From Candidatus Desulfarcum epimagneticum (GTDB lineage: Bacteria > Desulfobacterota > Desulfobacteria > Desulfobacterales > CR-1), in the NCBI GenBank assembly GCA_900659855.1, contig CAACVI010000010.1, positions 1 through 56,966 on the forward strand: a DNA stretch of 56,966 nt, read 5' to 3'. The translations under genes and the position numbers were made by a program. Below the pieces are notes generated by a model. That model was not told the DNA's origin. It saw only the letters and a list, made by a program, of their open reading frames with translations, and did not search any database. Position 1 is the stretch's first letter; every line of letters begins with the position of its first letter. Below, piece after piece: positions 43,287-52,121 of this stretch.

Positions 43287-45656
43287 ATGAGCGACTTCAA
43301 TGTCATCAACAGCCGGGCGACCCGGGTGGACACGCCGGACAAGGCCTCGGGCCGCGCTGTTTTCATCGACGATATGACCATGCCGGGAATGCTTTTCGGG
43401 GCGCTTCTCCAAAGCCCCCTGGCCCATGCCCGGATCAAAAGCGTTGATATATCGGACGCCTTGAAGGTTCCGGGCGTCCGGGACATCGTCACGGCAAAAG
43501 AGGCGGGCGCCGTGAAATACGGGGTCAGCCCGGCCCGGTACGATGAGACCCTGTTTTGCGTGGACAAGGTCCGGTATGTGGGGGACGAGATCGCGGCCGT
43601 GGCCGCCGAGGACCCGGACGCGGCCCTGGAGGCGGTGTCCCGGATCCGGGTGGACTACGAGGAGCTGCCCGTCGTGCTCACCATCGAAGAGGCGCTGGCC
43701 GAAGGCGCCCCCCTGGTGCACGAGGAATACCCCCGGAACCTGTGCGCCGAGGTGCACCAGGAGTTCGGCGACGTGGAGGCGGCGCTTAAGGAATGCCACG
43801 TGACGCGGACGGACACTTTCAAAAGCAAACGTCAGGACGCGGCGTTCATCGAGCCCCAGGGATGCCTGGCCCATTACGATCTGTCCGGCCGCCTCACCCT
43901 GTATTCCTCCACCCAGGTTCCCCATTATGTGCAGCGCACCGTGGCCATGGTTTTGAAAATCCCCGTGGGCCGGGTGCGGGTGATCAAGCCCTACGTGGGC
44001 GCCGGATTCGGCATCAAAGCGGCGGCCAACCCCATGGAGCTGGCCGCCTGCCTGCTTTCCATGCGGACGGGAAAACCGGTGAAGATGAATTATTCCAGAG
44101 AGCAGGTGTTTTTGTTCGGCCGGGCCCGGCACCGGTTCATTCATAAAATGACCACCGGGGTCAAAAAGGACGGCTCCATCATGGCGCTCAAGCACGAATG
44201 CCATCTGGACGGCGGCGCCTACTCCAGCTTCGGCATCGCCACCGTGTATTATTCCGGCTCCCTGCTGGGCGGGCCGTACAAAATGCCCCACATGAAATAC
44301 GACGGCTACCGGGTTTACAACAACAAGCCGGCCTGCGGCGCCCAGAGGGGGCACGGCGGCGTTATCGCCCGGGCCGCGTGGGAGCAGCAGCTGGACATGC
44401 TCGCCGACGAGCTGGGCATGGACCCCATTGAGTTCAGGCTCAAAAACATCATGACGGCCGGGGACGTGACCTGCAACGATCTCAACATGTCCAGCCTGGG
44501 CATGAAAGAGTGCGTTGAGGCCATCCGGGACCAGTCCGACTGGAAAAAGAAGAGGGACGCTCTTCCCAAAGGCAGGGGGATCGGCGTGGCCTGCGGATTT
44601 TTTGTGTCCGGAGCCGGATACCCCATTTACCGGTCCGACACCTATCACGGCACGGTGGTCATTAAACTCACCGAGGACGGGGGAACCGCGCTGGTTTACA
44701 CCGCCTCGGCCGAGATCGGCCAGGGGTCCGACACCGCGTTTGCCATGATTGCCGCGGAAACCCTGGGGCTTCGCCTGGAAGATGTCCGCCTGGCCTCCGG
44801 AGACACGGATTTCGGTGTGGATCTGGGGGCGTATTCCAGCCGGCAGACGCTCATGACCGGACAGGCGGTGAAGGACGCGGCGGAAAATGTCAAGAGCCAG
44901 GTGCTGGAGGCGCTCTCCGCGGAGCTGGATATCCCTGTGGAGGATATGGATATCGCCAACAGCGTTATCGTGTTTAAAAAACCCGGGGCGGACTTCGCGG
45001 CCATCCGGGACCGATACATCAAAGAGCACCGGGGCTGGACGGACAACCCGTCCGGGGACTTGACATTCAAGGAGGCGGCCCGAATCGCCTTTCTTGCCAA
45101 AGGAAGCATCGTGGGAACCGGGAAATACAAACCCACCCAGCTGGGAGGCAAGTTCAAGGGCGCGGCGGTGGGCACCTCCCCGGCCTACGGATGCTCGGCG
45201 CAGGTGGCCGAGGTGAGCGTGGATATGGACACCGGCCACATCACCGTTGAAAGCGTCACCGACGCCCATGACTGCGGCCGGGCCATCAACCGCACCTCCG
45301 TGGAGGGCCAGATGGAGGGCTCGGTGTTCATGGGGCTGGGAGAGGCCCTTTTCGAGGAGGTCAAATTCGACGACAAAGGCAAGGTCGTGAACTGCGATCT
45401 GGCCGAGTACAAGATGCCCACGGCCCTGGACATGCCCGAGATCAGGACCATCATCGTGGAAAGCGAGGAGCCCAACGGGCCTTTCGGCGCCAAGGAGGTG
45501 GGGGAGGGCGCCATCATGCCCACCATCCCGGCCATTTTAAACGCCGTTTACGACGCCGTGGGCGTCCGTTTCGACGAGCTTCCCCTGACATGCGAGCGGG
45601 TCTATATGGCTTTGAAGAAAAAAAAGCGGGAAGAAGAGGAAAAAGACGCCCGCTGA
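43287..45656 (+). CDS. Molybdopterin-binding (large) subunit of a Mo hydroxylase
   Basis: A 789-residue member of the xanthine dehydrogenase/aldehyde oxidase superfamily. It has the a/b hammerhead N-terminus, IEPQGCLAHYD, GAGFGIKAA, the QRGHGGV loop, EIGQGSDTAF and the active-site Glu in GAKEVGEGA near the C-terminus. The AYxCSFR loop of CO dehydrogenase is absent. The QRGHG loop recalls hydroxybenzoyl-CoA reductase-like and related enzymes, but the substrate remains unknown. The start ATG 43287 follows AGGAGA; the frame extends 21 codons upstream within the small subunit. xdhC, needed to insert the sulfurated cofactor, lies 6.5 kb downstream. Confidence 0.92.
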   Translation: MSDFNVINSRATRVDTPDKASGRAVFIDDMTMPGMLFGALLQSPLAHARIKSVDISDALKVPGVRDIVTAKEAGAVKYGVSPARYDETLFCVDKVRYVGDEIAAVAAEDPDAALEAVSRIRVDYEELPVVLTIEEALAEGAPLVHEEYPRNLCAEVHQEFGDVEAALKECHVTRTDTFKSKRQDAAFIEPQGCLAHYDLSGRLTLYSSTQVPHYVQRTVAMVLKIPVGRVRVIKPYVGAGFGIKAAANPMELAACLLSMRTGKPVKMNYSREQVFLFGRARHRFIHKMTTGVKKDGSIMALKHECHLDGGAYSSFGIATVYYSGSLLGGPYKMPHMKYDGYRVYNNKPACGAQRGHGGVIARAAWEQQLDMLADELGMDPIEFRLKNIMTAGDVTCNDLNMSSLGMKECVEAIRDQSDWKKKRDALPKGRGIGVACGFFVSGAGYPIYRSDTYHGTVVIKLTEDGGTALVYTASAEIGQGSDTAFAMIAAETLGLRLEDVRLASGDTDFGVDLGAYSSRQTLMTGQAVKDAAENVKSQVLEALSAELDIPVEDMDIANSVIVFKKPGADFAAIRDRYIKEHRGWTDNPSGDLTFKEAARIAFLAKGSIVGTGKYKPTQLGGKFKGAAVGTSPAYGCSAQVAEVSVDMDTGHITVESVTDAHDCGRAINRTSVEGQMEGSVFMGLGEALFEEVKFDDKGKVVNCDLAEYKMPTALDMPEIRTIIVESEEPNGPFGAKEVGEGAIMPTIPAILNAVYDAVGVRFDELPLTCERVYMALKKKKREEEEKDAR

Positions 45657-45686
45657 CCGGGTCTGATAGTTTTCGGGGAGAAAAAA

Positions 45687-45926
45687 ATGGGGAAAATGAC
45701 GCAGACACAAGACCCCCCCGGCCATATCCGCGTCGTGGTCAACGGATTTGAGGAGACGGTTTCGCCGGAGTTCTCCATATACGATCTGATGGCCCGGCTC
45801 AGGGAGGGGGACCGGGACCTGATCGTGGAGCATAACGGGCGTTTTGTGTTCCCCGCCCGATACAAAACCACCCGGCTCTCTCCCGGGGACCGGATCGAGA
45901 TGATCAACCCCAATTTCGGCGGATGA
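45687..45926 (+). CDS. ThiS/MoaD-like sulfur-carrier protein
   Basis: A 79-residue beta-grasp protein: IRVVVNGFEETV, the middle LMARLREGDRDLIVEHNGRFV, LSPGDRIEMINP and the C-terminal Gly-Gly (PNFGG) needed for adenylation and thiocarboxylation. The family donates sulfur for thiamine, molybdopterin or tRNA thiolation. It sits 30 bp after the Mo-hydroxylase large subunit and overlaps the next start (ATGA), so it is coupled to the nucleotidyltransferase fusion. A tRNA-related role or a molybdopterin role are both possible. Confidence 0.82.
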   Translation: MGKMTQTQDPPGHIRVVVNGFEETVSPEFSIYDLMARLREGDRDLIVEHNGRFVFPARYKTTRLSPGDRIEMINPNFGG

Positions 45927-48655
45927 TGAACACACACCTCCAGACGCCCCGGGGCGCGGCGACGGCGCCCGATTCCCGGGCATGCGTCATCACCACCCAT
46001 ATCAACGCGGATTTTGACGCCCTGGCCTCCATGATGGCGGCCCAGAAGCTCTACCCCGGCGCCGTCGCGGTTTTGCACGACTCCAGCAAAAAACGGAATC
46101 ACTTTTTCGTGGATTCCATGGCCTATCTCTTCAACATGCGTCCGCCCGGCGAGATCGCCTCCCTGGACGTGGGCCTCCTGGTGCTGGTGGATGTGTGCCA
46201 GGCCTCCCGGATCGGGAAGATGTCGTATCTCCTTGAGAAAAAAGACATCGAGATTCACATCTACGACCACCATCCCAAAGGCCCCGGGGACATTCGGGCG
46301 GATTACCGGGTCCAGCGGGACGTGGGGGCCACCGTGACCATCCTGACCGGGATCATCCGGGAAAAGGGGCTTCCCCTCTCCCCGGAGGAGGCCACGGCGC
46401 TGTCTTTGGGGATATACGAGGACACGGGCTCCTTCACCTTTTCCTCCACCACCGCCGAGGATTTTAAGGCCGCGGCCTTTCTGGCCTCCAAAGGGGCCAG
46501 CCTCAGCGTGATTTCGGACCTGATGTCCGGCGATATCAATCCCCGCCAGGTCAGTGTGCTCAACGATTTGATCCATTCTTCGAAAACCGCGGTCATCAAC
46601 GGCGTGGAGATTGTCATCGCCTCCATTTTTTCGGACCATTACATCCAGGATTTCGCGTGGATGGTCCAGAAAATGGTGAAAATGGAAAACATCAACGCGA
46701 TCTTCGCCATCGCCCTGATGGACCGGAAAGTGTACGTGGTGGGCCGGAGCCGGATTCCCGAGGTGGACGTGGGGACGGCTTTGAAAGAGATGGGCGGGGG
46801 CGGGCACCCCTTCGCGGCGGCGGCGTCCATCAAGGACAGGACCCCGGCCGAGGTGGAGATCCGGCTTCTGGACATATTGAAAAGAGAGGTCGAGGCCATC
46901 TGGCTCGCCGGGAACATGATGTCCTCCCCGGCCATCACGGCGGGCGCGGGTCTTTCCTGCGAGGAGGCCGGGGAGATCATGACCCGCTACAACATCAACG
47001 CGGTTCTGGTGACCGGCGATCCCGAATTTCCCCGGGACGGGCGCAATCTCTCGGGCATTATCACCCGTCAGGTTATTGGAAAGGCGCTGTTTCACAAACT
47101 GGGAGACGCCCGGGTCTCCGAATACATGAGCACGGAGATTCAGACCGTCCGGCCCGACTCCGGACTGAAGGAAATCCAGGACAAGATCATCGACCACAAC
47201 CAAAGAATCCTGCCGGTGGTGGAGGACGGGGAAATACTGGGGGTGGTGACCCGGACGGATCTTTTGAAAACGCTCATCAAAAAGCCGTCTTCGGGCGGGG
47301 AGAGTGTCGCCGACCCCCACAGGGAGCCGACGCGCGCGCCCTCCCGAAACGTCTCCAGCCTGATGAGAGAGCGTTTGTCCAAACGGGTGATAGGGGTTTT
47401 GGAAAAAATAGGGGAGATCGCCCGCCGGGAGGGATTCGGCGCCTACGTGGCCGGGGGATTTGTCCGGGATCTGTTTCTTTTCAGAAAAAACGAGGACATG
47501 GACATCGTCATTGAGGGCGACGGCATCGCCTTTGCCCGAAAATACGCGGCGCTGTCCGGCGCCCGGGTCCATTCCCATAAAAAATTCGGCACCGCCGTGA
47601 TTATTTTCCCGGACGGCTTTAAAATAGACGTGGCCTCGGCCCGCCTGGAGTTTTACAAATACCCGGCGGCCATGCCCACGGTGAGGATGAGTTCCATCAA
47701 GCTGGATCTGTTCCGCCGGGATTTCACCATCAACACCCTGGCCATCCAGCTCAATCCCGGCGCCTTCGGGGCGCTCATTGATTTTTTCTCGGGCCGAAAG
47801 GACATCAAGAAAAAGACCGTCCGGGTCCTGCACAACTTAAGTTTTGTGGAGGACCCCACCCGGGTCTTTCGCGCCATACGCTTTGAGCAGCGCTTCGGAT
47901 TCAAGATCGGCAAGCTCACGTCCGGGCTGATCGAAAACGCCGTGGCCATGGATTTTTTCAAACGTTTAAGCGGCAGGCGGGTGTTCAACGAGCTGCGCCA
48001 GATACTGGAGGAGGAAAACCCCCTGCCCGCCGTCTCCCGCATGGCGGATTACGGCCTGCTTTCCGTGATCGATGAAAAAGTGGCGCTCACCGACTCTCTG
48101 TCCACGATGTTCAAGTCGGTCCACAAGGTTTTGTCATGGTATGAATTGCTTTTTTTAGAAGAATCTTATATGAAGTGGACGGTCTATTTCATCGCGCTCA
48201 CAAAGGACTGCGATGAAAAGACCTGTCGGGAGATATGCCGACGCTACGAGGCGCCGATGGACCTTGAAAAGCTGTTTTGCGAGGATCGCTTTGAAGCGGA
48301 CCGCCGCCTTCGGGAAATGGCCCGGGGCGTTCCCGGGTCAAACAGCGGCGTTCGCCGGCTGTTTTTTCCCTTCAGAACGGAGATTATTCTGTATATGATG
48401 GCGGCGGCCCGGACCGATGAGATCAAACGGGCCATCTCCCTGTATTTCACCCGGCTTCGGTATGTGGACATTTCCGTGGCCGGAAAAGACATTAAAAAGG
48501 CGGGGCTTCCGCCCGGACCGGAGTACCGGGAAATCCTGGACCGGGTCCTGGACGCCCGGCTTGACGGCCGCGTCCAGACCCGGAAAGACGAGATCGCCCT
48601 GATTGAAAAAGAAGTCGTGAGACGAAACAAGAAAGCCGGAAAGGCGAAAAGATGA
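45923..48655 (+). CDS. DHH-CBS-polyA polymerase/A-adding fusion
   Basis: A 910-residue multidomain protein. The order is DHH/DHHA1 phosphoesterase-like (HINADFDALASMMAAQ near residue 29, YDHHPKG, GGGGHPFAAAAS near 293), two CBS domains (about 315-460), then the class II nucleotidyltransferase head (YVAGGFVRDLFLFRKNEDMDIVIEGDG near 505-531) with tRNA-binding domains to the end. In deltaproteobacteria, Aquificales and Deinococcus such proteins act as A-adding enzymes that finish the CCA end. The start overlaps the ThiS-like gene; MM at 45923/45926 are alternatives. A family A element begins within the stop codon. Confidence 0.88.
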   Translation: MMNTHLQTPRGAATAPDSRACVITTHINADFDALASMMAAQKLYPGAVAVLHDSSKKRNHFFVDSMAYLFNMRPPGEIASLDVGLLVLVDVCQASRIGKMSYLLEKKDIEIHIYDHHPKGPGDIRADYRVQRDVGATVTILTGIIREKGLPLSPEEATALSLGIYEDTGSFTFSSTTAEDFKAAAFLASKGASLSVISDLMSGDINPRQVSVLNDLIHSSKTAVINGVEIVIASIFSDHYIQDFAWMVQKMVKMENINAIFAIALMDRKVYVVGRSRIPEVDVGTALKEMGGGGHPFAAAASIKDRTPAEVEIRLLDILKREVEAIWLAGNMMSSPAITAGAGLSCEEAGEIMTRYNINAVLVTGDPEFPRDGRNLSGIITRQVIGKALFHKLGDARVSEYMSTEIQTVRPDSGLKEIQDKIIDHNQRILPVVEDGEILGVVTRTDLLKTLIKKPSSGGESVADPHREPTRAPSRNVSSLMRERLSKRVIGVLEKIGEIARREGFGAYVAGGFVRDLFLFRKNEDMDIVIEGDGIAFARKYAALSGARVHSHKKFGTAVIIFPDGFKIDVASARLEFYKYPAAMPTVRMSSIKLDLFRRDFTINTLAIQLNPGAFGALIDFFSGRKDIKKKTVRVLHNLSFVEDPTRVFRAIRFEQRFGFKIGKLTSGLIENAVAMDFFKRLSGRRVFNELRQILEEENPLPAVSRMADYGLLSVIDEKVALTDSLSTMFKSVHKVLSWYELLFLEESYMKWTVYFIALTKDCDEKTCREICRRYEAPMDLEKLFCEDRFEADRRLREMARGVPGSNSGVRRLFFPFRTEIILYMMAAARTDEIKRAISLYFTRLRYVDISVAGKDIKKAGLPPGPEYREILDRVLDARLDGRVQTRKDEIALIEKEVVRRNKKAGKAKR

Positions 48656-48803
48656 TGGCGTCGTAAAAAATCCGATCTACGGTGTTGCAGCGGTTATTTT
48701 TAATTGAGGCATACTACGTGTATTGCCTCAATTAAAAATAACCGCTACGCCTTGTATATCGAATTTTTAACTTAGCCATCCCAAACTTTTTTACGAGTTT
48801 ATC
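48654..48803. repeat. Family A palindromic element, 150 bp
   Basis: Begins GATGGCGTCGTAAAAAA on the last two bases of the upstream TGA stop and ends TTTTTTACGAGTTTATC. The core hairpin TTGAGGCA/TGCCTCAA is as at 9885 but in the opposite orientation, and the length is the same. Confidence 0.82.
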
Positions 48804-48817
48804 AAAAGATAAAAGCC

Positions 48818-49480
48818 ATGTTTCAACACATTGATTTTTACCGGATTATTCTGATGATGGTTCCCCTGGTTTTCGCGGTGGCCGTTCATGAGGCGGGCCA
48901 CGGATACGCGGCCATGAAGATGGGGGACGACACCGCCCTGCGGGCCGGAAGGCTGACACTCAACCCGCTCAAGCACCTTGATCCCTTTGGGTCTGTGATC
49001 CTGCCCCTGGCGCTGAGGCTGATGGGCTCTTCCTTTATTTTCGGCTACGCCAAACCGGTCCCGGTGAATTTTTCAAAGCTTTCAAACATCCGCCTGGGAA
49101 CCGTGGTCGTGTCGGCGGCCGGCGTCGCCGCCAACCTGGCCCTGGCCTTTGTGTCGGGCGCCGTTTACCGGGTTTTGTCTTACTTCGGACCGGATTCCTT
49201 TTCCCGGGGCTCCTTTCACGGGGAGGCCCTGCTGCTCCTGGAATACAGCGTCATCATCAACTGTGTGCTGGCGGTGTTCAACCTCATCCCCATTCCGCCC
49301 TTGGACGGCAGCAAAATCCTGGGCGTGGCGCTGCCCTTTTATCTCCGAAAGGCTTTTTTCGCCGTGGAGAGACTGGGCATGGTCATTCTGATTGTGTTGA
49401 TGATCGCGGCCCCGGGGTTTTTTTTCAAAGTCATGGTCTTTTTTATCAAACCGCTGGCGAGGTTTTTTTTGGGAACCTGA
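48818..49480 (+). CDS. Site-2-protease-family (M50) membrane metalloprotease
   Basis: A 220-residue polytopic protein with the zinc motif HEAGH at residues 24-28 in the first helix, the NPLKHLDPFGS block, and the second metal site FNLIPIPPLDGSKI near 160. It belongs to the short, PDZ-less M50 group (YwhC-like). Its substrate is unknown. It is often next to the A-adding fusion and trpS in related genomes, as here. Confidence 0.9.
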   Translation: MFQHIDFYRIILMMVPLVFAVAVHEAGHGYAAMKMGDDTALRAGRLTLNPLKHLDPFGSVILPLALRLMGSSFIFGYAKPVPVNFSKLSNIRLGTVVVSAAGVAANLALAFVSGAVYRVLSYFGPDSFSRGSFHGEALLLLEYSVIINCVLAVFNLIPIPPLDGSKILGVALPFYLRKAFFAVERLGMVILIVLMIAAPGFFFKVMVFFIKPLARFFLGT

Positions 49481-49486
49481 ATTTTT

Positions 49487-49544
49487 GACGACATCGCCTT
49501 GTATATCACTCGATGCCGTCTGATTCATTTTTTACGAGTTTGTC
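49487..49544. repeat. Short, degenerate family A element
   Basis: Ends GACGACATCGCCTTG and TTTTTTACGAGTTTGTC surround a reduced middle. It lies between the M50 gene stop and the trpS ribosome-binding site (TTAGGAG). Confidence 0.5.
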
Positions 49545-49575
49545 AATTTTTCCTTAGGAGTTTCAATCAAACAAA

Positions 49576-50562
49576 ATGAACACACGAAAACGGCTTTTAA
49601 GCGGCATGCGGCCCACCGGCCCCCTGCATCTGGGGAACCTTCTGGGGGCTTTGCAGAACTGGATCGGAATGCAGGATGATTACGAGTGCTTTTTCTTTGT
49701 GGCGGACTGGCACGCCCTGACCAGCGACTACGAGGACACCGGGAAGGTTCGCGAACACACCCGGGAAATGATCATCGACTGGGTGAGCGCGGGCCTGTCC
49801 CCGGACAAATGCGTGTTTTTCGTTCAGTCCCGGATCCAGGAGCACGCCGAGCTTTTCCTGCTTTTGTCCATGATCACCCCGGTTCCGTGGCTGGAGCGCA
49901 ACCCCACCTACAAGGACCAGATCGTCCAGCTTGACAACAAGGATCTGTCCACCTTCGGCTTTTTGGGATACCCGGTGCTTCAGGCCGCCGACATTCTCAT
50001 GTACAAGCCCCACGGGGTCCCGGTGGGCGTGGATCAGGTTCCCCATGTGGAGATCACCCGGGAGATCGCCCGGCGGTTCAACCATCTTTACGGCGAGGTG
50101 TTTCCCGAGCCCCAGGCCGTCATGACCCGGACGCCCAAAATACTGGGGACCGACCGCCGGAAGATGAGCAAGAGCTACGGCAACGCCATCTACCTGTCCG
50201 ATCCGCCGGAAAAAATCATCTCCGCCGTCAAGGGCATGATCACGGACCCCAAAAGAGAGCGGAAAAGCGATCCCGGAACGCCTGAGGTGTGCAACGTGTT
50301 TGATTTTCATAAACTTCACACCCCGGCCCGGGACGTGGAGGCCATTGACGAAAAATGCCGGGCCGCCGGAATCGGATGTGTGGAGTGCAAAAACATCATG
50401 GCGGAAAACCTGGCCGAGGCCCTGGCCCCGATTCGTGAAAAAAGACGCCGCTATGAAAGCCGGCCCGAACTGATTGATGAGATCATCGAAAAGGGAAACG
50501 AAAAGGCCCGGGCCGAGGCGCGCCGGACCATGGCGGATGTTCGAAACGCGCTTGAGCTGTGA
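49576..50562 (+). CDS. trpS: Tryptophanyl-tRNA synthetase
   Basis: TrpS charges tRNA-Trp. The 328-residue class I enzyme has the HIGH-like motif RPTGPLHLGNLLGAL near residues 12-26, GVDQVPHVEITREIARRFN near 157 and the KMSKS loop RRKMSKSYGN near 196. It overlaps scpA by four bases (GTGA). Confidence 0.97.
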   Translation: MNTRKRLLSGMRPTGPLHLGNLLGALQNWIGMQDDYECFFFVADWHALTSDYEDTGKVREHTREMIIDWVSAGLSPDKCVFFVQSRIQEHAELFLLLSMITPVPWLERNPTYKDQIVQLDNKDLSTFGFLGYPVLQAADILMYKPHGVPVGVDQVPHVEITREIARRFNHLYGEVFPEPQAVMTRTPKILGTDRRKMSKSYGNAIYLSDPPEKIISAVKGMITDPKRERKSDPGTPEVCNVFDFHKLHTPARDVEAIDEKCRAAGIGCVECKNIMAENLAEALAPIREKRRRYESRPELIDEIIEKGNEKARAEARRTMADVRNALEL

Positions 50563-51305
50563 CAGGCGGCGGCGTGGAGTATGAGCGCCACCGGGTCAAG
50601 GTGGAGAATATTTTCGAAGGGCCCATGGATCTTCTGGTTCACCTCATTCAAAAAAACGAGGTGGACATCTATGACATCCCCATTGAGAAGATCACCGCCG
50701 AATTCCTGGACTGCCTGGAATGGATGAAACGCATGAACATTGATGTGGCCGGGGATTTCCTGGTGATGGCCGCCACCCTGACCCAGATCAAATCCAGGAC
50801 CCTTCTTCCGCCGGCCCCCCGGCGGGGAGAGGAGGAGGAAGAGGACCCCCGCATGGAGATCGTCCGGCCCGTTCTGGAGTACATGCGGATCAAATCCGCC
50901 GCTGAAAAGCTGGGGGCCCGAAGCCTTCTGGGCGCCGACACCTTTGCCCGGCCCCTCGCGGACTTCGGGGAGGCGGGCGCGGGCGGCATGACGGCCGGAG
51001 AGGAGATGCTCCGCATCGGGCTCTTTGAGCTGATCGACGCCTTCCAGAAGATCCTGGACAAAAACCCGGACGAGCCTCCTGTGAGCCTGGCGCCCGAGGG
51101 CATGTCGCTGAAAGACAAAATTTCCCGGATCATTGATGTTCTGGAGGTCCGGGAGTCCGTCTCCTTTGATGAGATGTTTTCCGGGGAGCGGGACAGAAAA
51201 GACATGATCCTCACCTTTCTGGCCATTCTGGAAATGGTGAAGATGGGCATTTTGCGGGTGGTTCAGGGTCCTGAAAGCGGGGCGATTCGTCTTTTTTACA
51301 TTTGA
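50559..51305 (+). CDS. scpA: Segregation and condensation protein A
   Basis: ScpA is the kleisin that bridges the SMC heads in the bacterial condensin. The 248-residue protein has EGPMDLLVHLIQKNEVDIYDIPIEKI at the N-terminus and a C-terminal winged helix (ILTFLAILEMVKMGILRVVQ). The start is GTG 50559 overlapping the trpS stop; no closer ATG keeps the family N-terminus. A family A element starts in its stop codon and separates it from scpB. Confidence 0.93.
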   Translation: MTGGGVEYERHRVKVENIFEGPMDLLVHLIQKNEVDIYDIPIEKITAEFLDCLEWMKRMNIDVAGDFLVMAATLTQIKSRTLLPPAPRRGEEEEEDPRMEIVRPVLEYMRIKSAAEKLGARSLLGADTFARPLADFGEAGAGGMTAGEEMLRIGLFELIDAFQKILDKNPDEPPVSLAPEGMSLKDKISRIIDVLEVRESVSFDEMFSGERDRKDMILTFLAILEMVKMGILRVVQGPESGAIRLFYI

Positions 51306-51430
51306 CGGCATCGTAAAAAATCCGATCTGCCGCGTTATAGCGTTTATTTTTAATTGAGGCATACTGCATGTATTGCCTCAATTAAAAATAAACGCCACGC
51401 CTTGCATATCGAATTTTTTACGACGCCGTC
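51304..51430. repeat. Family A palindromic element between scpA and scpB
   Basis: Starts GACGGCATCGTAAAAAA on the last two bases of the scpA TGA and carries the TTGAGGCA/TGCCTCAA hairpin. It ends TTTTTTACGACGCCGTC, followed by a second TTTTTACGACGCCGTC copy ending at 51453. At 127 bp it is shorter than the 150-bp form because the segment with the GGGATGGCTAAGT block is missing. Confidence 0.8.
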
Positions 51431-51503
51431 CCATCACTTTTTACGACGCCGTCCCGTGATTTTTTATTTTTTACGATTTTATTTGATCTATTTTTTTACA
51501 CGC

Positions 51504-52109
51504 ATGAACAATCTTAAAAATATTATCGAGGCCCTTTTATTCACGGCCCGCTCTCCCCTTTCGGCGGAGATGATCCAAAATATCGTCATGGGTCAGGCCG
51601 ACACGAAAGAGATCAAAGACGCGGCCGGGGCCCTGGCAGTGGAATACGAGTCCCGGAACGGGGCCTTTCGTCTCCATGAGGTGGCCGGGGGGTGGCAGAT
51701 CCGCACCCTTCCCGACCACGCCGCCTGGATTCGGCGCATGCTTCAGCCCGGGGCCTTTCGCATGAGCCGGGCCGCTTTGGAGACCCTGGCGGTGGTGGCC
51801 TACCGCCAGCCCGTGATGCGAAGCGAGATTGAGCATGTCCGGGGCGTGGACTGCGGCGGGGTGCTTCGCGCGCTTCTGGAAAAAAAGCTGGCGCGGATAC
51901 TGGGGCGCCGGGAAATCCCGGGCCGGCCGCTGATTTACGGCACCACGAAGAAATTCCTGGAGGTGTTCGGCTTAAACAGCTTAAAAGACCTTCCCTCGCC
52001 TTCGGAGTTCCGGGAAATGGCCGGGGAAACAGCGGAAAACATCGACGCGCCCCCGGCCGGGACGCCCCGGGCCGACGCCGAAGATCAGCCGGATGGGCGG
52101 ACCGGGTAA
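51504..52109 (+). CDS. scpB: Segregation and condensation protein B
   Basis: ScpB regulates the SMC-ScpA complex. The 201-residue protein has two winged helices, with IEALLFTARSPLSAEMIQ at the N-terminus, LETLAVVAYRQPVMRSEIEHVRGVDC near residue 92, and GRPLIYGTTKKFLEVFGL. I start at ATG 51504, the family N-terminus; the open frame runs 50 codons further up through the family A element and is not expected to be translated. No good Shine-Dalgarno sequence is seen. Confidence 0.92.
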   Translation: MNNLKNIIEALLFTARSPLSAEMIQNIVMGQADTKEIKDAAGALAVEYESRNGAFRLHEVAGGWQIRTLPDHAAWIRRMLQPGAFRMSRAALETLAVVAYRQPVMRSEIEHVRGVDCGGVLRALLEKKLARILGRREIPGRPLIYGTTKKFLEVFGLNSLKDLPSPSEFREMAGETAENIDAPPAGTPRADAEDQPDGRTG

Positions 52110-52121
52110 GGAGCTGAATTT

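Noticed and set aside
43260-47833. Very long minus-strand frames opposite the Mo-hydroxylase and the nucleotidyltransferase fusion (669 and 743 codons)
   Set aside because: Antisense of well-supported genes; products are low-complexity and lack motifs.
51354-51503. N-terminal 50-residue extension of ScpB
   Set aside because: It translates the family A element and AT-rich leader; the ScpB family begins at the ATG at 51504.
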